Below are positions 17,655 through 26,360 of a stretch of DNA of 64,000 nt, in pieces. The DNA is from Sphingobacterium lumbrici (lineage in GTDB: Bacteria > Bacteroidota > Bacteroidia > Sphingobacteriales > Sphingobacteriaceae): positions 558,001-622,000 of the forward strand of contig NZ_SRZY01000011.1 in assembly GCF_006476045.1 (NCBI RefSeq). The letters run 5' to 3'. A program made the position numbers and the translations under genes. The notes beneath the pieces were generated by a model that ran no database searches, was not told the DNA's origin, and saw only the letters and a list, made by a program, of their open reading frames with translations. Position 1 is the first letter of the stretch. The number at the start of each line of letters is the position of its first letter.

Positions 17655-19010
17655 TTAATCTTCGTCGGGATAAGCTGTCAAATCGAACGTTTCCATGAAT
17701 TTTGTTGTGAAATTACCCGCTCTAAAGTTTGGATCGCGCATAAGTCTCAGGTGCAAAGGAATAGTGGTCTTTACGCCTTCAATAACAAACTCGCTGAGTG
17801 CACGTTCCATCGTATTGATCGCCTCTTCACGTGTTTGTGCAACACAGATCAGTTTCGCAATCATAGAATCGTAATTCGAGGGGATAGTATATCCTGCATA
17901 TACGTGGGTATCTATACGTACACCATGTCCGCCAGGCGAGTGGAAATTTGTAATTTTACCCGGAGAAGGGCGGAAATTGTTAAATGGATCTTCGGCATTG
18001 ATACGGCACTCAATCGCATGCATGGTAGGCTCATAGCTTTTTCCTGAAATAGGAATACCAGCAGCGACTTTAATCTGTTCTTTGATTAAATCGAAGTTGA
18101 TGACTTCTTCTGTAACGGGATGCTCTACTTGAATACGTGTATTCATTTCCATAAAGTAGAAGTTACGGTGCTTATCTACCAAAAATTCGATAGTACCGGC
18201 GCCTTCGTAATTTACGGCTTGTGCTCCTTTTATAGCAGCCTCTCCCATACGTGCACGTAAATCTGGCGTGATGAAAGGGGAAGGGGCTTCTTCAACAAGC
18301 TTTTGATGGCGACGTTGGATAGAACAATCTCTTTCAGATAGATGACACACTTTGCCATATTGATCTCCAATTACCTGTATTTCAATGTGACGTGGATCTT
18401 CAACGAATTTTTCGAGGTAAATTCCATCGTTTCCAAATGCTGCTCCTGCTTCTTGACGAGCCGAATCCCAAGCGGGTTCAAATTCTTCATCTTTCCATAC
18501 GATACGCATGCCACGTCCACCACCTCCGGCAGTAGCTTTTAGAATTACGGGGTATCCGATTTCATTTGCAGTAATAATACCAGTCTTTACGTCAGGAACT
18601 AACCCTTCCGATCCTGGGATGGTAGGTACTCCTGCTAACTTCATGGTCTCCTTTGCAGAAGATTTATCACCCATTCTTTCAATCTGTTCAGCGGTAGCAC
18701 CAATGAACTTAATGCCATATTCGGCACAGATAGCAGAAAATTTAGCATTTTCAGATAAAAATCCGTAGCCTGGATGGATTGCATCTGCATTTGTTAATTC
18801 TGCAGCTGCAATAATATTGGGGATATTTAGATAAGAATCTTTACTCGCTGGAGGGCCGATACATACGGCTTCATCCGCGAAGCGAACATGAAGACTGTCT
18901 CTATCGGCAGTGGAATATACCGCTACACTTTTGATACCCATCTCGCGGCAGGTGCGGATGATACGTAGGGCAATTTCTCCTCTATTAGCTATTAATATTT
19001 TTTTAAACAT
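17655..19010 (-). CDS. accC: Biotin carboxylase subunit of acetyl-CoA carboxylase
   Basis: ATP-grasp enzyme that carboxylates biotin on AccB, the first half of malonyl-CoA synthesis. The 451-residue sequence shows the N-terminal [16 protein letters not shown], the glycine-rich ATP lid ([14 protein letters not shown]), [19 protein letters not shown], and [14 protein letters not shown]. Length and motifs are those of a stand-alone AccC, not a pyruvate or propionyl carboxylase fusion. accB precedes it by 75 nt. Confidence 0.97.
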   Translation of the reverse strand: MFKKILIANRGEIALRIIRTCREMGIKSVAVYSTADRDSLHVRFADEAVCIGPPASKDSYLNIPNIIAAAELTNADAIHPGYGFLSENAKFSAICAEYGIKFIGATAEQIERMGDKSSAKETMKLAGVPTIPGSEGLVPDVKTGIITANEIGYPVILKATAGGGGRGMRIVWKDEEFEPAWDSARQEAGAAFGNDGIYLEKFVEDPRHIEIQVIGDQYGKVCHLSERDCSIQRRHQKLVEEAPSPFITPDLRARMGEAAIKGAQAVNYEGAGTIEFLVDKHRNFYFMEMNTRIQVEHPVTEEVINFDLIKEQIKVAAGIPISGKSYEPTMHAIECRINAEDPFNNFRPSPGKITNFHSPGGHGVRIDTHVYAGYTIPSNYDSMIAKLICVAQTREEAINTMERALSEFVIEGVKTTIPLHLRLMRDPNFRAGNFTTKFMETFDLTAYPDED

Positions 19011-19085
19011 AAGGAATAAATGAGGTAACCTATTGACGAATTACTTCGTGTAACTAAATTTAGTTGATAATAAATGCAACTAATA

Positions 19086-19571
19086 TTATCTTGGATCAAC
19101 TAAAAATAAAGGTTGATCGTATTCAACAGGTTCTGCATCGTTGATTAAAATCTTGACGATTTTTCCAGAAACTTCAGATTCAATTTCGTTAAATAACTTC
19201 ATTGCTTCTACAATGCACAACACTTTACCCGGCGAAATTTCGTCACCTACGTTCACAAAAACTCCTTTATCTGGTCCTGGTGAACGATAAAATGTACCAA
19301 TCATTGGAGACTTTATGGTAATAAAGTTTGCTTCTTCATTAACGGCTGTTGCCGCTGTTGGAGCTGGAGCACTAACAGCCGTTGGTGCTGCTGCTACGGG
19401 CGGTGCCGCTACAACGGGAGCTGCGGTCGGAATTGAAGCCGTTACATACGTAGGCTCTTGATTGGTTTTTATTGTTATCTTGAAATCCTTTTCTTCAATT
19501 GATACTTCATTCACACCTGATTTTGATACAAATTTGATCAGGTCTTGAATTTGTTTGATATCCATACTCAT
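19086..19571 (-). CDS. accB: Biotin carboxyl carrier protein of acetyl-CoA carboxylase
   Basis: Carries the biotin that shuttles CO2 between AccC and the carboxyltransferase. The 161-residue protein has a short N-terminal helix, an Ala/Pro-rich flexible linker (about 45-78) and the biotinyl domain, with the biotin-accepting lysine at Lys125 in EAMKLFNEI. Two in-frame Met codons (residues 1 and 3) are both possible starts. Confidence 0.97.
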   Translation of the reverse strand: MSMDIKQIQDLIKFVSKSGVNEVSIEEKDFKITIKTNQEPTYVTASIPTAAPVVAAPPVAAAPTAVSAPAPTAATAVNEEANFITIKSPMIGTFYRSPGPDKGVFVNVGDEISPGKVLCIVEAMKLFNEIESEVSGKIVKILINDAEPVEYDQPLFLVDPR

Positions 19572-19783
19572 ATTGGAAGGGTTTGATTTAATGTTTTCTA
19601 TAAAATTAGCTCTTAAACTTAGATAAATTTGTTTTTATATACAAATTATTCATCAATGTTCGTTTTTATGGCATGAATGAGCGCTAGGCGGTTTATCGCT
19701 TTACCTTCGGCGAGCTCGCAGGCTCGGTTCTTCTCTGCCTTTAAAAAATAAATTATTGAGGAAATATAATAAAAAAGATTGGC
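19572..19783. other. accB-fabH gap with a GC-rich dyad block
   Basis: 212 nt. The left part carries the accB promoter. The block 19676-19746 is richer in G+C than its surroundings and contains two motifs, AATGAGCGCTAGGCGGTTTAT at 19676-19696 (shown shortened elsewhere) and TCTGCCTTTAAAA at 19734-19746, both of which recur on the other strand at 27606-27641. Between them lies CGAGCTCGCAGGCTCG, which can fold. No open frame. Confidence 0.5.
19614..19645 (-). promoter_or_regulatory. accB promoter
   Basis: On the minus strand TTTG (19645-19642) and TAAGTTTA (19621-19614) are separated by 20 nt; the -7 box differs from TAnnTTTG only in its last base. The transcript would begin about 19608. Confidence 0.6.
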
Positions 19784-20773
19784 TTAATAAGCCCATTTTA
19801 AATAAACTGATCCCCAGGTGAATCCTCCACCAAAAGCAGCTAATATTAAATTGTCTCCTTTTTTTAATTTATCTTCCCATTCCCATAAACACATGGGAAT
19901 AGTGGCACTTGTTGTATTTCCGTATTTATGGATATTTACCATTACTTTTTCTTCAGGTAAACCGGCACGCTCTGCCGTCGCATCAATGATGCGTTTATTT
20001 GCTTGATGTGGTACTAACCAAGCTACATCTTCAGAAGTTAAGTTGTTTCGTTCCATTACTTCGGCAGCAACATCGGCCATATTTGTAACAGCGAACTTGA
20101 ATACGGTACGACCTTCTTGGTAGGCATAGTGCAGTCCGGCTTCAACGGTTTGATGTGAGGCAGGGTATAACGAGCCTCCGCCTTTTATGTTAAGAAACTG
20201 TCCGCCGGAACCATCTGTTTTTAAAAGTGAATCTTGAAAGCCATTACCTTCGGTATCTGGTTCCAATAGCACGACACCACAGCCATCCCCAAATAAAATG
20301 CAGGTATTACGGTCCGTATAATTTACAACGGAAGACATTTTATCAGCACCTACCACAAGGACCTTCTTATGTTTACCCGATTCGATGAATTGTGCTCCTG
20401 TAGTTAATCCGAATAGAAAACCAGAACAGGCTGCTTGCAAATCGTAGCCCCAGGCATTTTTTGCACCTATTTTGTCGGCTAAAATATTGGCTGTAGCAGG
20501 GAAAAGCATGTCGGGAGTACTGGTGCAGAAAATGATTAATTCAATCTCTTCTGCTGAGATCCCTCTTTTTTCCAACAATCCTTTTACTGCCGGAACAGCT
20601 AAATCAGAGGTGGCTAAGCCTTCTCCTTTTAAAATACGACGTTCTTTGATGCCTGTGCGACTGACAATCCATTCGTCATTCGTTTCTACCATTGATTCCA
20701 ACTCTTTGTTGGTCAGGATATAATCAGGTACATAACCATTTACAGCGGTAATAGCCGCATGAACTTTAGACAT
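19784..20773 (-). CDS. fabH: 3-oxoacyl-ACP synthase III
   Basis: Starts fatty acid synthesis by condensing an acyl-CoA primer with malonyl-ACP. The 329-residue thiolase-fold protein has the catalytic Cys116 ([11 protein letters not shown]), the histidine in [11 protein letters not shown] and the asparagine in HKYGNTTSA, completing the Cys-His-Asn triad. It lies 6 nt behind plsX. Bacteroidota make branched odd-chain fatty acids, so branched primers are likely, though this is not visible in the sequence. Confidence 0.97.
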   Translation of the reverse strand: MSKVHAAITAVNGYVPDYILTNKELESMVETNDEWIVSRTGIKERRILKGEGLATSDLAVPAVKGLLEKRGISAEEIELIIFCTSTPDMLFPATANILADKIGAKNAWGYDLQAACSGFLFGLTTGAQFIESGKHKKVLVVGADKMSSVVNYTDRNTCILFGDGCGVVLLEPDTEGNGFQDSLLKTDGSGGQFLNIKGGGSLYPASHQTVEAGLHYAYQEGRTVFKFAVTNMADVAAEVMERNNLTSEDVAWLVPHQANKRIIDATAERAGLPEEKVMVNIHKYGNTTSATIPMCLWEWEDKLKKGDNLILAAFGGGFTWGSVYLKWAY

Positions 20774-20779
20774 ATATTT

Positions 20780-21718
20780 TTAATTGAATGCAGACTTGAT
20801 CTTATCAATAAATTTTGATACAATCATGTCTTTTGATAGTAATACCATATTTTTAATAGCCTCAGGAGTAGAGATGCCGTGCCCTATTATTACGGGTGCA
20901 TTTACACCTAATACCGGGCTTCCCCCATATTGCTCATAGTTGAACCTATCAAAAAAATCATCTTTAATTCCCTTTTTTAAGGTCACTACATAAAATGATT
21001 CAGCAAGTTTTAAAACGACATTGCCTGTATAGCCATCACATACATAAACATCTGCATGATCGGTAAAGAGGTCTCTACCTTCTGCATTGCCTATGAAATT
21101 GATTTTGGAATTTGTTTTAAGTAGTGGATAGGTTGAAATTGTTAAATTGTTGCCTTTTTCTTCTTCTTCACCAATGTTTAGAAGACCTACTTTTGGATTT
21201 TGCACACCGTACACATATTCGGAGTAAAGACTTCCCAGAATGGCAAATTGATTTAACATTTCGGGTTTGCAATCTGCATTGGCTCCTACATCAAGTAAAA
21301 TGCCGAAACCGCTTTTTAATTTTGGTACATTCGTCGCAATAGCAGGACGCATTACTCCGGGTATAGTTTTTATACTGAACATTGATCCAACGAGCATCGC
21401 ACCGGTATTACCGGCTGAGGCAAAGGAATCTATCTTACCTTCTTTCAGGTACTCAAAGCCTCTTGATATGCTTGAATTTGGCTTCTGCGAGATTGCTTTT
21501 GTAGGATGTTCGTGCATGGAGATGACCTCCGGAGCGTGTACATAATCAAATAAAGATGAATCTGCTCCAGTCTCTTCAATACGCTTTTTGATGTCAGCCT
21601 CGTCGCCGAACAACACAATATGTTGGTCTTTATCGAGTGATTTTTGCGCTTCTATAGCGCCTAATATTGTAGCATTAGGGGCATAATCTCCTCCTAATAC
21701 GTCTAAACCAATCCTCAT
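20780..21718 (-). CDS. plsX: Phosphate acyltransferase PlsX
   Basis: Makes acyl-phosphate from acyl-ACP for the PlsY step of phosphatidic acid synthesis. The 312-residue protein starts MRIGLDVLGGDYAPNATILGA, with the family motifs SAGNTGAML, LLDVGANADCKP, and VCDGYTGNVVLKL. It is followed by fabH at 6 nt and preceded by rpmF, the common rpmF-plsX-fabH order. Confidence 0.97.
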   Translation of the reverse strand: MRIGLDVLGGDYAPNATILGAIEAQKSLDKDQHIVLFGDEADIKKRIEETGADSSLFDYVHAPEVISMHEHPTKAISQKPNSSISRGFEYLKEGKIDSFASAGNTGAMLVGSMFSIKTIPGVMRPAIATNVPKLKSGFGILLDVGANADCKPEMLNQFAILGSLYSEYVYGVQNPKVGLLNIGEEEEKGNNLTISTYPLLKTNSKINFIGNAEGRDLFTDHADVYVCDGYTGNVVLKLAESFYVVTLKKGIKDDFFDRFNYEQYGGSPVLGVNAPVIIGHGISTPEAIKNMVLLSKDMIVSKFIDKIKSAFN

Positions 21719-21749
21719 TCGTTATTATTTATCTAAATCAATAATACGC

Positions 21750-21808
21750 AAAAAACATCCCAAAGTAAAGCATAAAATTCAAATTTTACGTTTATTTGGG
21801 ATGTTTAA
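21750..21808 (-). terminator. Long-loop hairpin between rpmF and plsX
   Basis: On the minus strand AAACATCCCAAA pairs with TTTGGGATGTTT and is followed by TTTTTGC. An AT-rich inner dyad fills the loop. It could terminate or attenuate transcription from DUF177-rpmF into plsX. Confidence 0.65.
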
Positions 21809-21824
21809 TTTTTAAAGATATACT

Positions 21825-22016
21825 TTAGACAACTGCAGTATTTTCAATAATTAATTTACCGTTGTAGTATAAATTGCCATCTACAGTATACGCACGGTGA
21901 GGTAAGTGAACTGCTCCAGTTTCTTTACACACTGTTAATGTAGGTGCTTCTGCCTTATAATGTGTTCTTCTCTTGTCTCTTCTCGATTTCGAAGTCTTAC
22001 GCTTTGGATGTGCCAT
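21825..22016 (-). CDS. rpmF: Large ribosomal subunit protein bL32
   Basis: A 63-residue ribosomal protein that opens [19 protein letters not shown], the bL32 hallmark. The zinc-ribbon version would show paired cysteines; here only one Cys is present (TVCKETG), so this is a zinc-independent form. It lies 15 nt behind the DUF177 gene, the usual pairing. Confidence 0.96.
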   Translation of the reverse strand: MAHPKRKTSKSRRDKRRTHYKAEAPTLTVCKETGAVHLPHRAYTVDGNLYYNGKLIIENTAVV

Positions 22017-22031
22017 CTCGTATTTTGTTTT

Positions 22032-22574
22032 TTAATTGTTCTTAATATTCTTTAATGCTGCCCAACGTGGGTCTATTTTCTCTTCTTCACTTGATGATTC
22101 TTCTTCCTGTTGGTTGCTGTTGTTGATTTTTGACAACATTTCTGCATCACAAGTAAGATTTATGCTTTGCTCACTACACTTCGCGTAATAGGGGACCCTG
22201 ACATTAATGTATTCGTATAAAAGACCTGCAATATCCAATTCATAATCTGTCTTAGATAGTACAAGTACTTCCTCCGTGTCGTTATCCCATTCTTCATTTA
22301 CAAACTTGACTATCAAACGCTCGTTAAATTGTAGCGGAGAGTCAAACTCATTAAGGCAAACATCACATGTTAGTTTTATCGTTCCCTCGATACTAAAGGT
22401 GACTATTAACATGGTTTCCTGTTTCTGTAATTGAACCAGGGCTTTTAACTTGCCATTTTTTACTAATGAATGCGCGTAGCAGTCAAAGAACTTATCATCT
22501 ATTTCAAACTCAAAATCGTGCTTTCCCGCAGTCAAGCCTGAAAAAGGTATTCTATATTGTTTTAGATACTTCAC
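22032..22574 (-). CDS. YceD / DUF177 family protein
   Basis: A 180-residue soluble protein of the DUF177 (YceD) family, linked in other bacteria and plastids to 23S rRNA accumulation. The conserved core is visible as LTCDVCLNEFDSPL in the middle, followed by an acidic stretch, and the C-terminus ends with WAALKNIKNN. Its position directly ahead of rpmF is the family's normal context and supports the call. Confidence 0.88.
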   Translation of the reverse strand: MKYLKQYRIPFSGLTAGKHDFEFEIDDKFFDCYAHSLVKNGKLKALVQLQKQETMLIVTFSIEGTIKLTCDVCLNEFDSPLQFNERLIVKFVNEEWDNDTEEVLVLSKTDYELDIAGLLYEYINVRVPYYAKCSEQSINLTCDAEMLSKINNSNQQEEESSSEEEKIDPRWAALKNIKNN

Positions 22575-22644
22575 AATCTTGTATTTGAGCCTGCAAAATT
22601 AATCTTTTTAACTATACTTTGCAATTTTTTATGAAAATACTTTT

Positions 22645-23307
22645 TTAGCCTTCTTCACCATAGTATTTGGTGCCCAATTCTATTTTCTCCCGGCCATTTG
22701 CCATTCGCCATTTATTGGTGTCGCGGAGCGAGTAGGCACAGCCGCAATACTCCTGCATGTAAAACTTCTCCCTTTTGCTAATCTCCAGCATGCGTGCAGC
22801 CCCCCCTTTTTTGCGCCAGTTGAATGTCCAGTAATCCATATTAGGATACTGGGATGCTGCGCGAAGCCCACAATCATTGATCTGTTCCATGTTTTTCCAA
22901 CGTGAAATGCCCAACGAACTCGATATGACATCGAATCCATTCGCTGCCGCATACTCCGCTGTTTTCTCAAAACGCATATCAAAGCACATGGTGCAACGAA
23001 TGCCTCGCTCAGGCTCGTGCTCCATGCCCTTCGCTAGATCAAACCAATTGTCTACATCATAATCTGCATCAATGAATGGAATATTATGTTTTTCTGCAAA
23101 GCGAATGTTTTCATCTTTACGGATATCATATTCTTTACGCGGATGGATATTTGGATTGTAAAAATAGATTGTAAAATCAATATTCGAGGAAATCAATGCT
23201 TCCATTACTTCTCCTGCACAAGGGGCGCAACAGGAGTGTAAAAGTAGTTTTTTGCCAGCATTTGGGAGACTTAGTGTTTCCCGTGTCAGTTCGTTATTGC
23301 TATCCAT
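22645..23307 (-). CDS. queH: Epoxyqueuosine reductase QueH
   Basis: Iron-sulfur enzyme that reduces epoxyqueuosine to queuosine in tRNA, the alternative to QueG. The 220-residue protein has the adjacent-cysteine motif [12 protein letters not shown] at 24-35 (Cys26, Cys27, Cys30), the mid-protein [13 protein letters not shown], and the late CGCAYSLRD, all family signatures. It is a single-gene unit diverging from the lipoprotein gene at 23515. Confidence 0.93.
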   Translation of the reverse strand: MDSNNELTRETLSLPNAGKKLLLHSCCAPCAGEVMEALISSNIDFTIYFYNPNIHPRKEYDIRKDENIRFAEKHNIPFIDADYDVDNWFDLAKGMEHEPERGIRCTMCFDMRFEKTAEYAAANGFDVISSSLGISRWKNMEQINDCGLRAASQYPNMDYWTFNWRKKGGAARMLEISKREKFYMQEYCGCAYSLRDTNKWRMANGREKIELGTKYYGEEG

Positions 23308-23447
23308 GGTTTTTATTTCAGATGTTACAATTTTAAGTAAATACGATGATATTTTAAAACATAATATAAACTTGTGGCGTTATTATTGCTTTTTTCGTTT
23401 AAATCGCATGTACATAAAACTAAATTACGAATTGTGTTTTTTTTGCT

Positions 23448-23493
23448 ATTCGGTTTTAGTGAATGCAAAGCATTTTATCTAAGTTTGTAACAC
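23448..23493 (+). promoter_or_regulatory. Promoter/operator copy 1 (lipoprotein gene)
   Basis: A 46-nt segment almost repeated, inverted, at 27519-27562. Bases 23459-23487 are identical to the other copy (29 of 29). It contains the small dyad AATGC-AAA-GCATT (23462-23474) just upstream of the -7 box TAAGTTTG at 23480-23487. The start codon is 28 nt after the box. The dyad sits where a repressor or activator could overlap the -33/-7 spacer. Confidence 0.75.
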
Positions 23494-23514
23494 TAATAAA
23501 TACGAATCATTATA

Positions 23515-24633
23515 ATGAATAGATATATATATGTAATAGTATTATTGATCTCCCTGATTTGTGTCAGCAGCTGTCAACGTGACGATGACGAACCAATTAA
23601 GGCCCTTAAGCCTATTTCAAGGTTATATGTTTCTACCTCTGAATATGAGGATAACTCGACCACGACTGCGTTGAGTAATGTTTTCGTTGTGACACCTGCC
23701 GATTCAGCGGATTTTAAAGTAGACCCACTATCTACTTTTTCGTCTGCGGCTAAAGGAGGAAGAATAATACATTTTAGCCCCTTTGCTAGGAGTATTTTCC
23801 AGAGCAGTATGAATTCGTCTGCATATCAGGATACGTCGATTTATGTGATGAATGTAAGTGATAAGGGGGTGATATCAAATGGTAACGTAATTGGGAATCG
23901 GAGATTCAATAATGTGCGGGGATTGTGGTATTATGTTCATACTGTCGCCGGAAATACAACAGGAGTCACTGATAATTATTTGTTGATAACCAATTTAGGC
24001 GCGGACACGATAAGTCTGTTTGTCATTGATCAGCCTAAAAATAAAAGAAACTTTACGCTACCGAAGTATGAACTAAGATTAGACTATCGCCCATGGGGTA
24101 TTCAAATGGAGTCCTCAGATCTGTTGCTTGCAAAAACCGGAAATAATGGGGGAGTAGTTGTTTATAAGGATTTTCCTTCATCATTTGGTGTGGATACCTT
24201 GTTGAATGTCAACCCCTCTTACGAATTAAGCGTTAGCGGAGCGAATAATATTAGGGGAATATCGTATTCTAAACATAAGGATATATTAGCACTTACGGAT
24301 TACACGGGTAATTCTGTGGGCGATGGTCGTATTTTTATCTTTGAAAATTTCTCGCAGTATACCAGTTCGGGAACAATCGTACCAACGCGTATCATTACAG
24401 GGGTTAACACGAAGCTTCAACAGCCACTAGACGTTGCAATAGATACACGTGAGGGTGATAGTGATGACAATTTGTTTATTTATGTAGTGGATGCCGGCCC
24501 TGATACGAAAAATGTCTTACGGTTTAAGTTGCAGGATCAGGGGAATGTCGCTCCGGATCAAATACTCGAAGGGCTGGGAGGGAAGACGCCGCGATCTATT
24601 TCGCTTGATGCCCGAGGAGTGAACCGGCTTTAA
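23515..24633 (+). CDS. Putative surface lipoprotein with beta-propeller-like repeats
   Basis: A 372-residue protein with a lipoprotein signal (VLLISLICVSSC, Cys at 20) followed by an acidic stretch QRDDDEP, a pattern that in Bacteroidota can favour surface exposure. The rest is beta-rich with repeated segments such as NYLLITNLGADTISLFVID, GGVVVYKDF, GRIFIFENF and NLFIYVVDAGPDTKNVLRF, suggesting a propeller; I do not recognise a named family. It ends overlapping by 4 nt the converging gene at 24630. It shares a promoter element with the outer-membrane protein gene 4 kb away. Confidence 0.75.
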   Translation: MNRYIYVIVLLISLICVSSCQRDDDEPIKALKPISRLYVSTSEYEDNSTTTALSNVFVVTPADSADFKVDPLSTFSSAAKGGRIIHFSPFARSIFQSSMNSSAYQDTSIYVMNVSDKGVISNGNVIGNRRFNNVRGLWYYVHTVAGNTTGVTDNYLLITNLGADTISLFVIDQPKNKRNFTLPKYELRLDYRPWGIQMESSDLLLAKTGNNGGVVVYKDFPSSFGVDTLLNVNPSYELSVSGANNIRGISYSKHKDILALTDYTGNSVGDGRIFIFENFSQYTSSGTIVPTRIITGVNTKLQQPLDVAIDTREGDSDDNLFIYVVDAGPDTKNVLRFKLQDQGNVAPDQILEGLGGKTPRSISLDARGVNRL

Positions 24634-25478
24634 TTTTCTTCTAGGATTTGAAGCAAAAGGCTTATCTCGTCTTTTTTTTCTGTATTCCCTTGATTCTCAT
24701 AGGCAGTCATTAAATTACGTAAGAATCGTTTTACGATGGCTAAGTTGGAACATGGCAAGATATAGTCATCTGATGGGGGAAGGTTGAGTTGTTTAAGGAA
24801 AGAAAAGATGTCTTCCTGTTTCATGATTTGTCCCCTATTGAAGACGTTGATATAAAACAGCGGTATGTTTTCAGTGTCATTATCGACGTACGCAACCACA
24901 AAATGTTTAGGTAGATTTATTCCGTAAATCGGAATATCTAGCTTCTGAGCAACGATCGCATAAATGCAGGATAATGTGATTGGATTGCCCCTCTTGGATT
25001 CTAATACTTTATGGATAAAAGAGTTTTGTGGATCGTGGTAATTCGTTGTATTGCCGGATAGTCCAAACTCCCTAAATAAGATGTTATTTAATAGTTTTAC
25101 TTTCTCAATTGGGCTCATATCATACATGAGATGGTACCAGGCATTTCTGCGCAATTCCGCAATCTGAAAGTGTACGATGTCTTCATCAAGAGCGGGGTAT
25201 TGATATCGGTTGATGATAAGTAATCCTTCTAATAAATCATCACTGTTACTTATTTTCCATAGTTGGAGTTCATGTTTTATCTGATCAAATTGAATCCGAT
25301 GTATAATGTTCTCGATCCGCGTTTGTGACAGCACGTCAAACGATGCTTCCCAGGATTCTTCCAAAAGAGGTATAACTTCCGGGCCACAAGTCACAAGATG
25401 CTGCTCAACCTGACTGAATATTTCACTGTCAGGATCGTCTAGTAAAGAAATCAACGCCTTTAGTTCCTTCTCCTTCAT
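24630..25478 (-). CDS. SirB1-type transglutaminase-like protein
   Basis: A 282-residue cytoplasmic protein resembling the SirB1 / transglutaminase-like family (Transglut_core2). The conserved block is RGNPITLSCIYAIVAQKLDIPIYGINLPKHFVVAY, preceded by the helical N-terminal half. No signal peptide or membrane segment is seen. The biochemical role of the family is unknown. It reads toward the lipoprotein gene, with the two stop codons overlapping. Confidence 0.82.
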   Translation of the reverse strand: MKEKELKALISLLDDPDSEIFSQVEQHLVTCGPEVIPLLEESWEASFDVLSQTRIENIIHRIQFDQIKHELQLWKISNSDDLLEGLLIINRYQYPALDEDIVHFQIAELRRNAWYHLMYDMSPIEKVKLLNNILFREFGLSGNTTNYHDPQNSFIHKVLESKRGNPITLSCIYAIVAQKLDIPIYGINLPKHFVVAYVDNDTENIPLFYINVFNRGQIMKQEDIFSFLKQLNLPPSDDYILPCSNLAIVKRFLRNLMTAYENQGNTEKKDEISLLLQILEEN

Positions 25479-25686
25479 AGTCGAATTTAACGAAAAATTA
25501 TTTAGATAACAAGTTGTCGCTTGAATTGTGTTGATTTTGGTGCTTTAAAGGTCGGTTTCCAATGAAGGTAAGGGAAGTGTGTTTGTTTTGCAATTTTGAG
25601 ATAGTAGACGAGACATCGTGTTCGGCTTATAGTCGTTATATGTTCGGGAAAGAGTCATGGCCTCTTCGTAGCAGATAGAAGATGTG

Positions 25687-25730
25687 TCCGTGCTAACTCC
25701 GTAGTGAGTCCGTGCTGAGTCCGAGTCTAG
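25687..25730. repeat. Four-unit 11-bp tandem repeat (TCCGTGCTGAG-like)
   Basis: Units begin at 25687, 25698, 25709 and 25720: TCCGTGCTAAC, TCCGTAGTGAG, TCCGTGCTGAG, TCCGAGTCTAG. The spacing is exactly 11 bp, near one helical turn. Units have drifted by 2-4 bases each from the consensus. Confidence 0.65.
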
Positions 25731-25891
25731 CACGGATTCGAAGTGGTTTTAGTGTGCTCGCATAGTTGATATACTTGCTGTATGGTGCGAAGAAAGGATA
25801 TCTCAGGTGCTAAGCGGTATCAAATAGGTGCTAATACACGGACTCAGGGTATTAAAACAGACACATCGTAAATTCTTTGGAAAACAATAAT

Positions 25892-25899
25892 TAAGTTTG
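25892..25899 (+). promoter_or_regulatory. -7 box directly before the gene at 25905
   Basis: TAAGTTTG ends five bases before the ATG at 25905; there is no room for a leader or ribosome binding site, so the mRNA is probably leaderless. Confidence 0.5.
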
Positions 25900-25904
25900 T
25901 CGCG

Positions 25905-26360
25905 ATGTTATTTTTCTTTCGGTCGATATTGCATTTTATATTGTCTAATAGTAGACACGGTACACATTCCCCTTTTGTTTATAGGTTGGCAGATGAGGTG
26001 ATTTACGCATCAGCTAAACAGAAAGCTACAGGGGGTAGTAAATCTGATCTTCTTATTGAAGAAATTGCAGCATATTATGGAGTAGCAATAAAACAGGATC
26101 AATCTGTATGGAGTGGAGCGCTTGATGTTTCCATTGAAAAGCTAGATTTAGAGGAGGTTGTGGACCTACAGCATCATTTTACATTTCTGTTTTTAAGGGA
26201 TATACATAAGAACGCGTCTACCACAAAAATGTGGAATCTGCTAAGTAAAGAAGATTCCATTACCATTACGATAGATCTGTTCTATTTTGGAATAGTGTGT
26301 CATCGGGAAGGGCAGCGTAAGGAGCATTTTAAGCTCCGTTTCCCGTTTTGGAAATACTAA
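25905..26360 (+). CDS. Methyltransferase-like protein lacking the SAM-binding core
   Basis: A 151-residue protein. Its first 35 residues (SRHGTHSPFVYRLADEVIY) and its last 40 (ITITIDLFYFGIVCHREGQRKEHFKLRF) resemble the two ends of a Bacteroidota class I SAM-dependent methyltransferase family that I remember as about 230-260 residues long. The middle, where a GxGxG SAM loop should be, is short and has none (about residues 40-100). The frame is intact, with no frameshift visible. It may be a repurposed or decayed enzyme. It overlaps the next, converging gene by 4 nt. Confidence 0.7.
   Translation: MLFFFRSILHFILSNSRHGTHSPFVYRLADEVIYASAKQKATGGSKSDLLIEEIAAYYGVAIKQDQSVWSGALDVSIEKLDLEEVVDLQHHFTFLFLRDIHKNASTTKMWNLLSKEDSITITIDLFYFGIVCHREGQRKEHFKLRFPFWKY

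Larger units (their letters stand above)
25479..25904. other. 426-nt intergenic region with an 11-bp tandem repeat
   Basis: Separates two diverging genes. It contains four TCCG-starting 11-mers at 25687-25730 (listed separately), the inverted pair TGAGTCCGTG (25705-25714) / CACGGACTCA (25837-25846), and three copies of GTGCTAA (from 25690, 25808 and 25828). The 62-codon minus-strand frame over this region is repeat-derived and not convincing as a gene. The right end has a -7 box. Confidence 0.55.

Noticed and set aside
25545-25733. 62-codon minus-strand frame in the gap before 25905
   Set aside because: It is built partly from the 11-bp tandem repeat and has no start signals; it looks like a by-product of the repeat.
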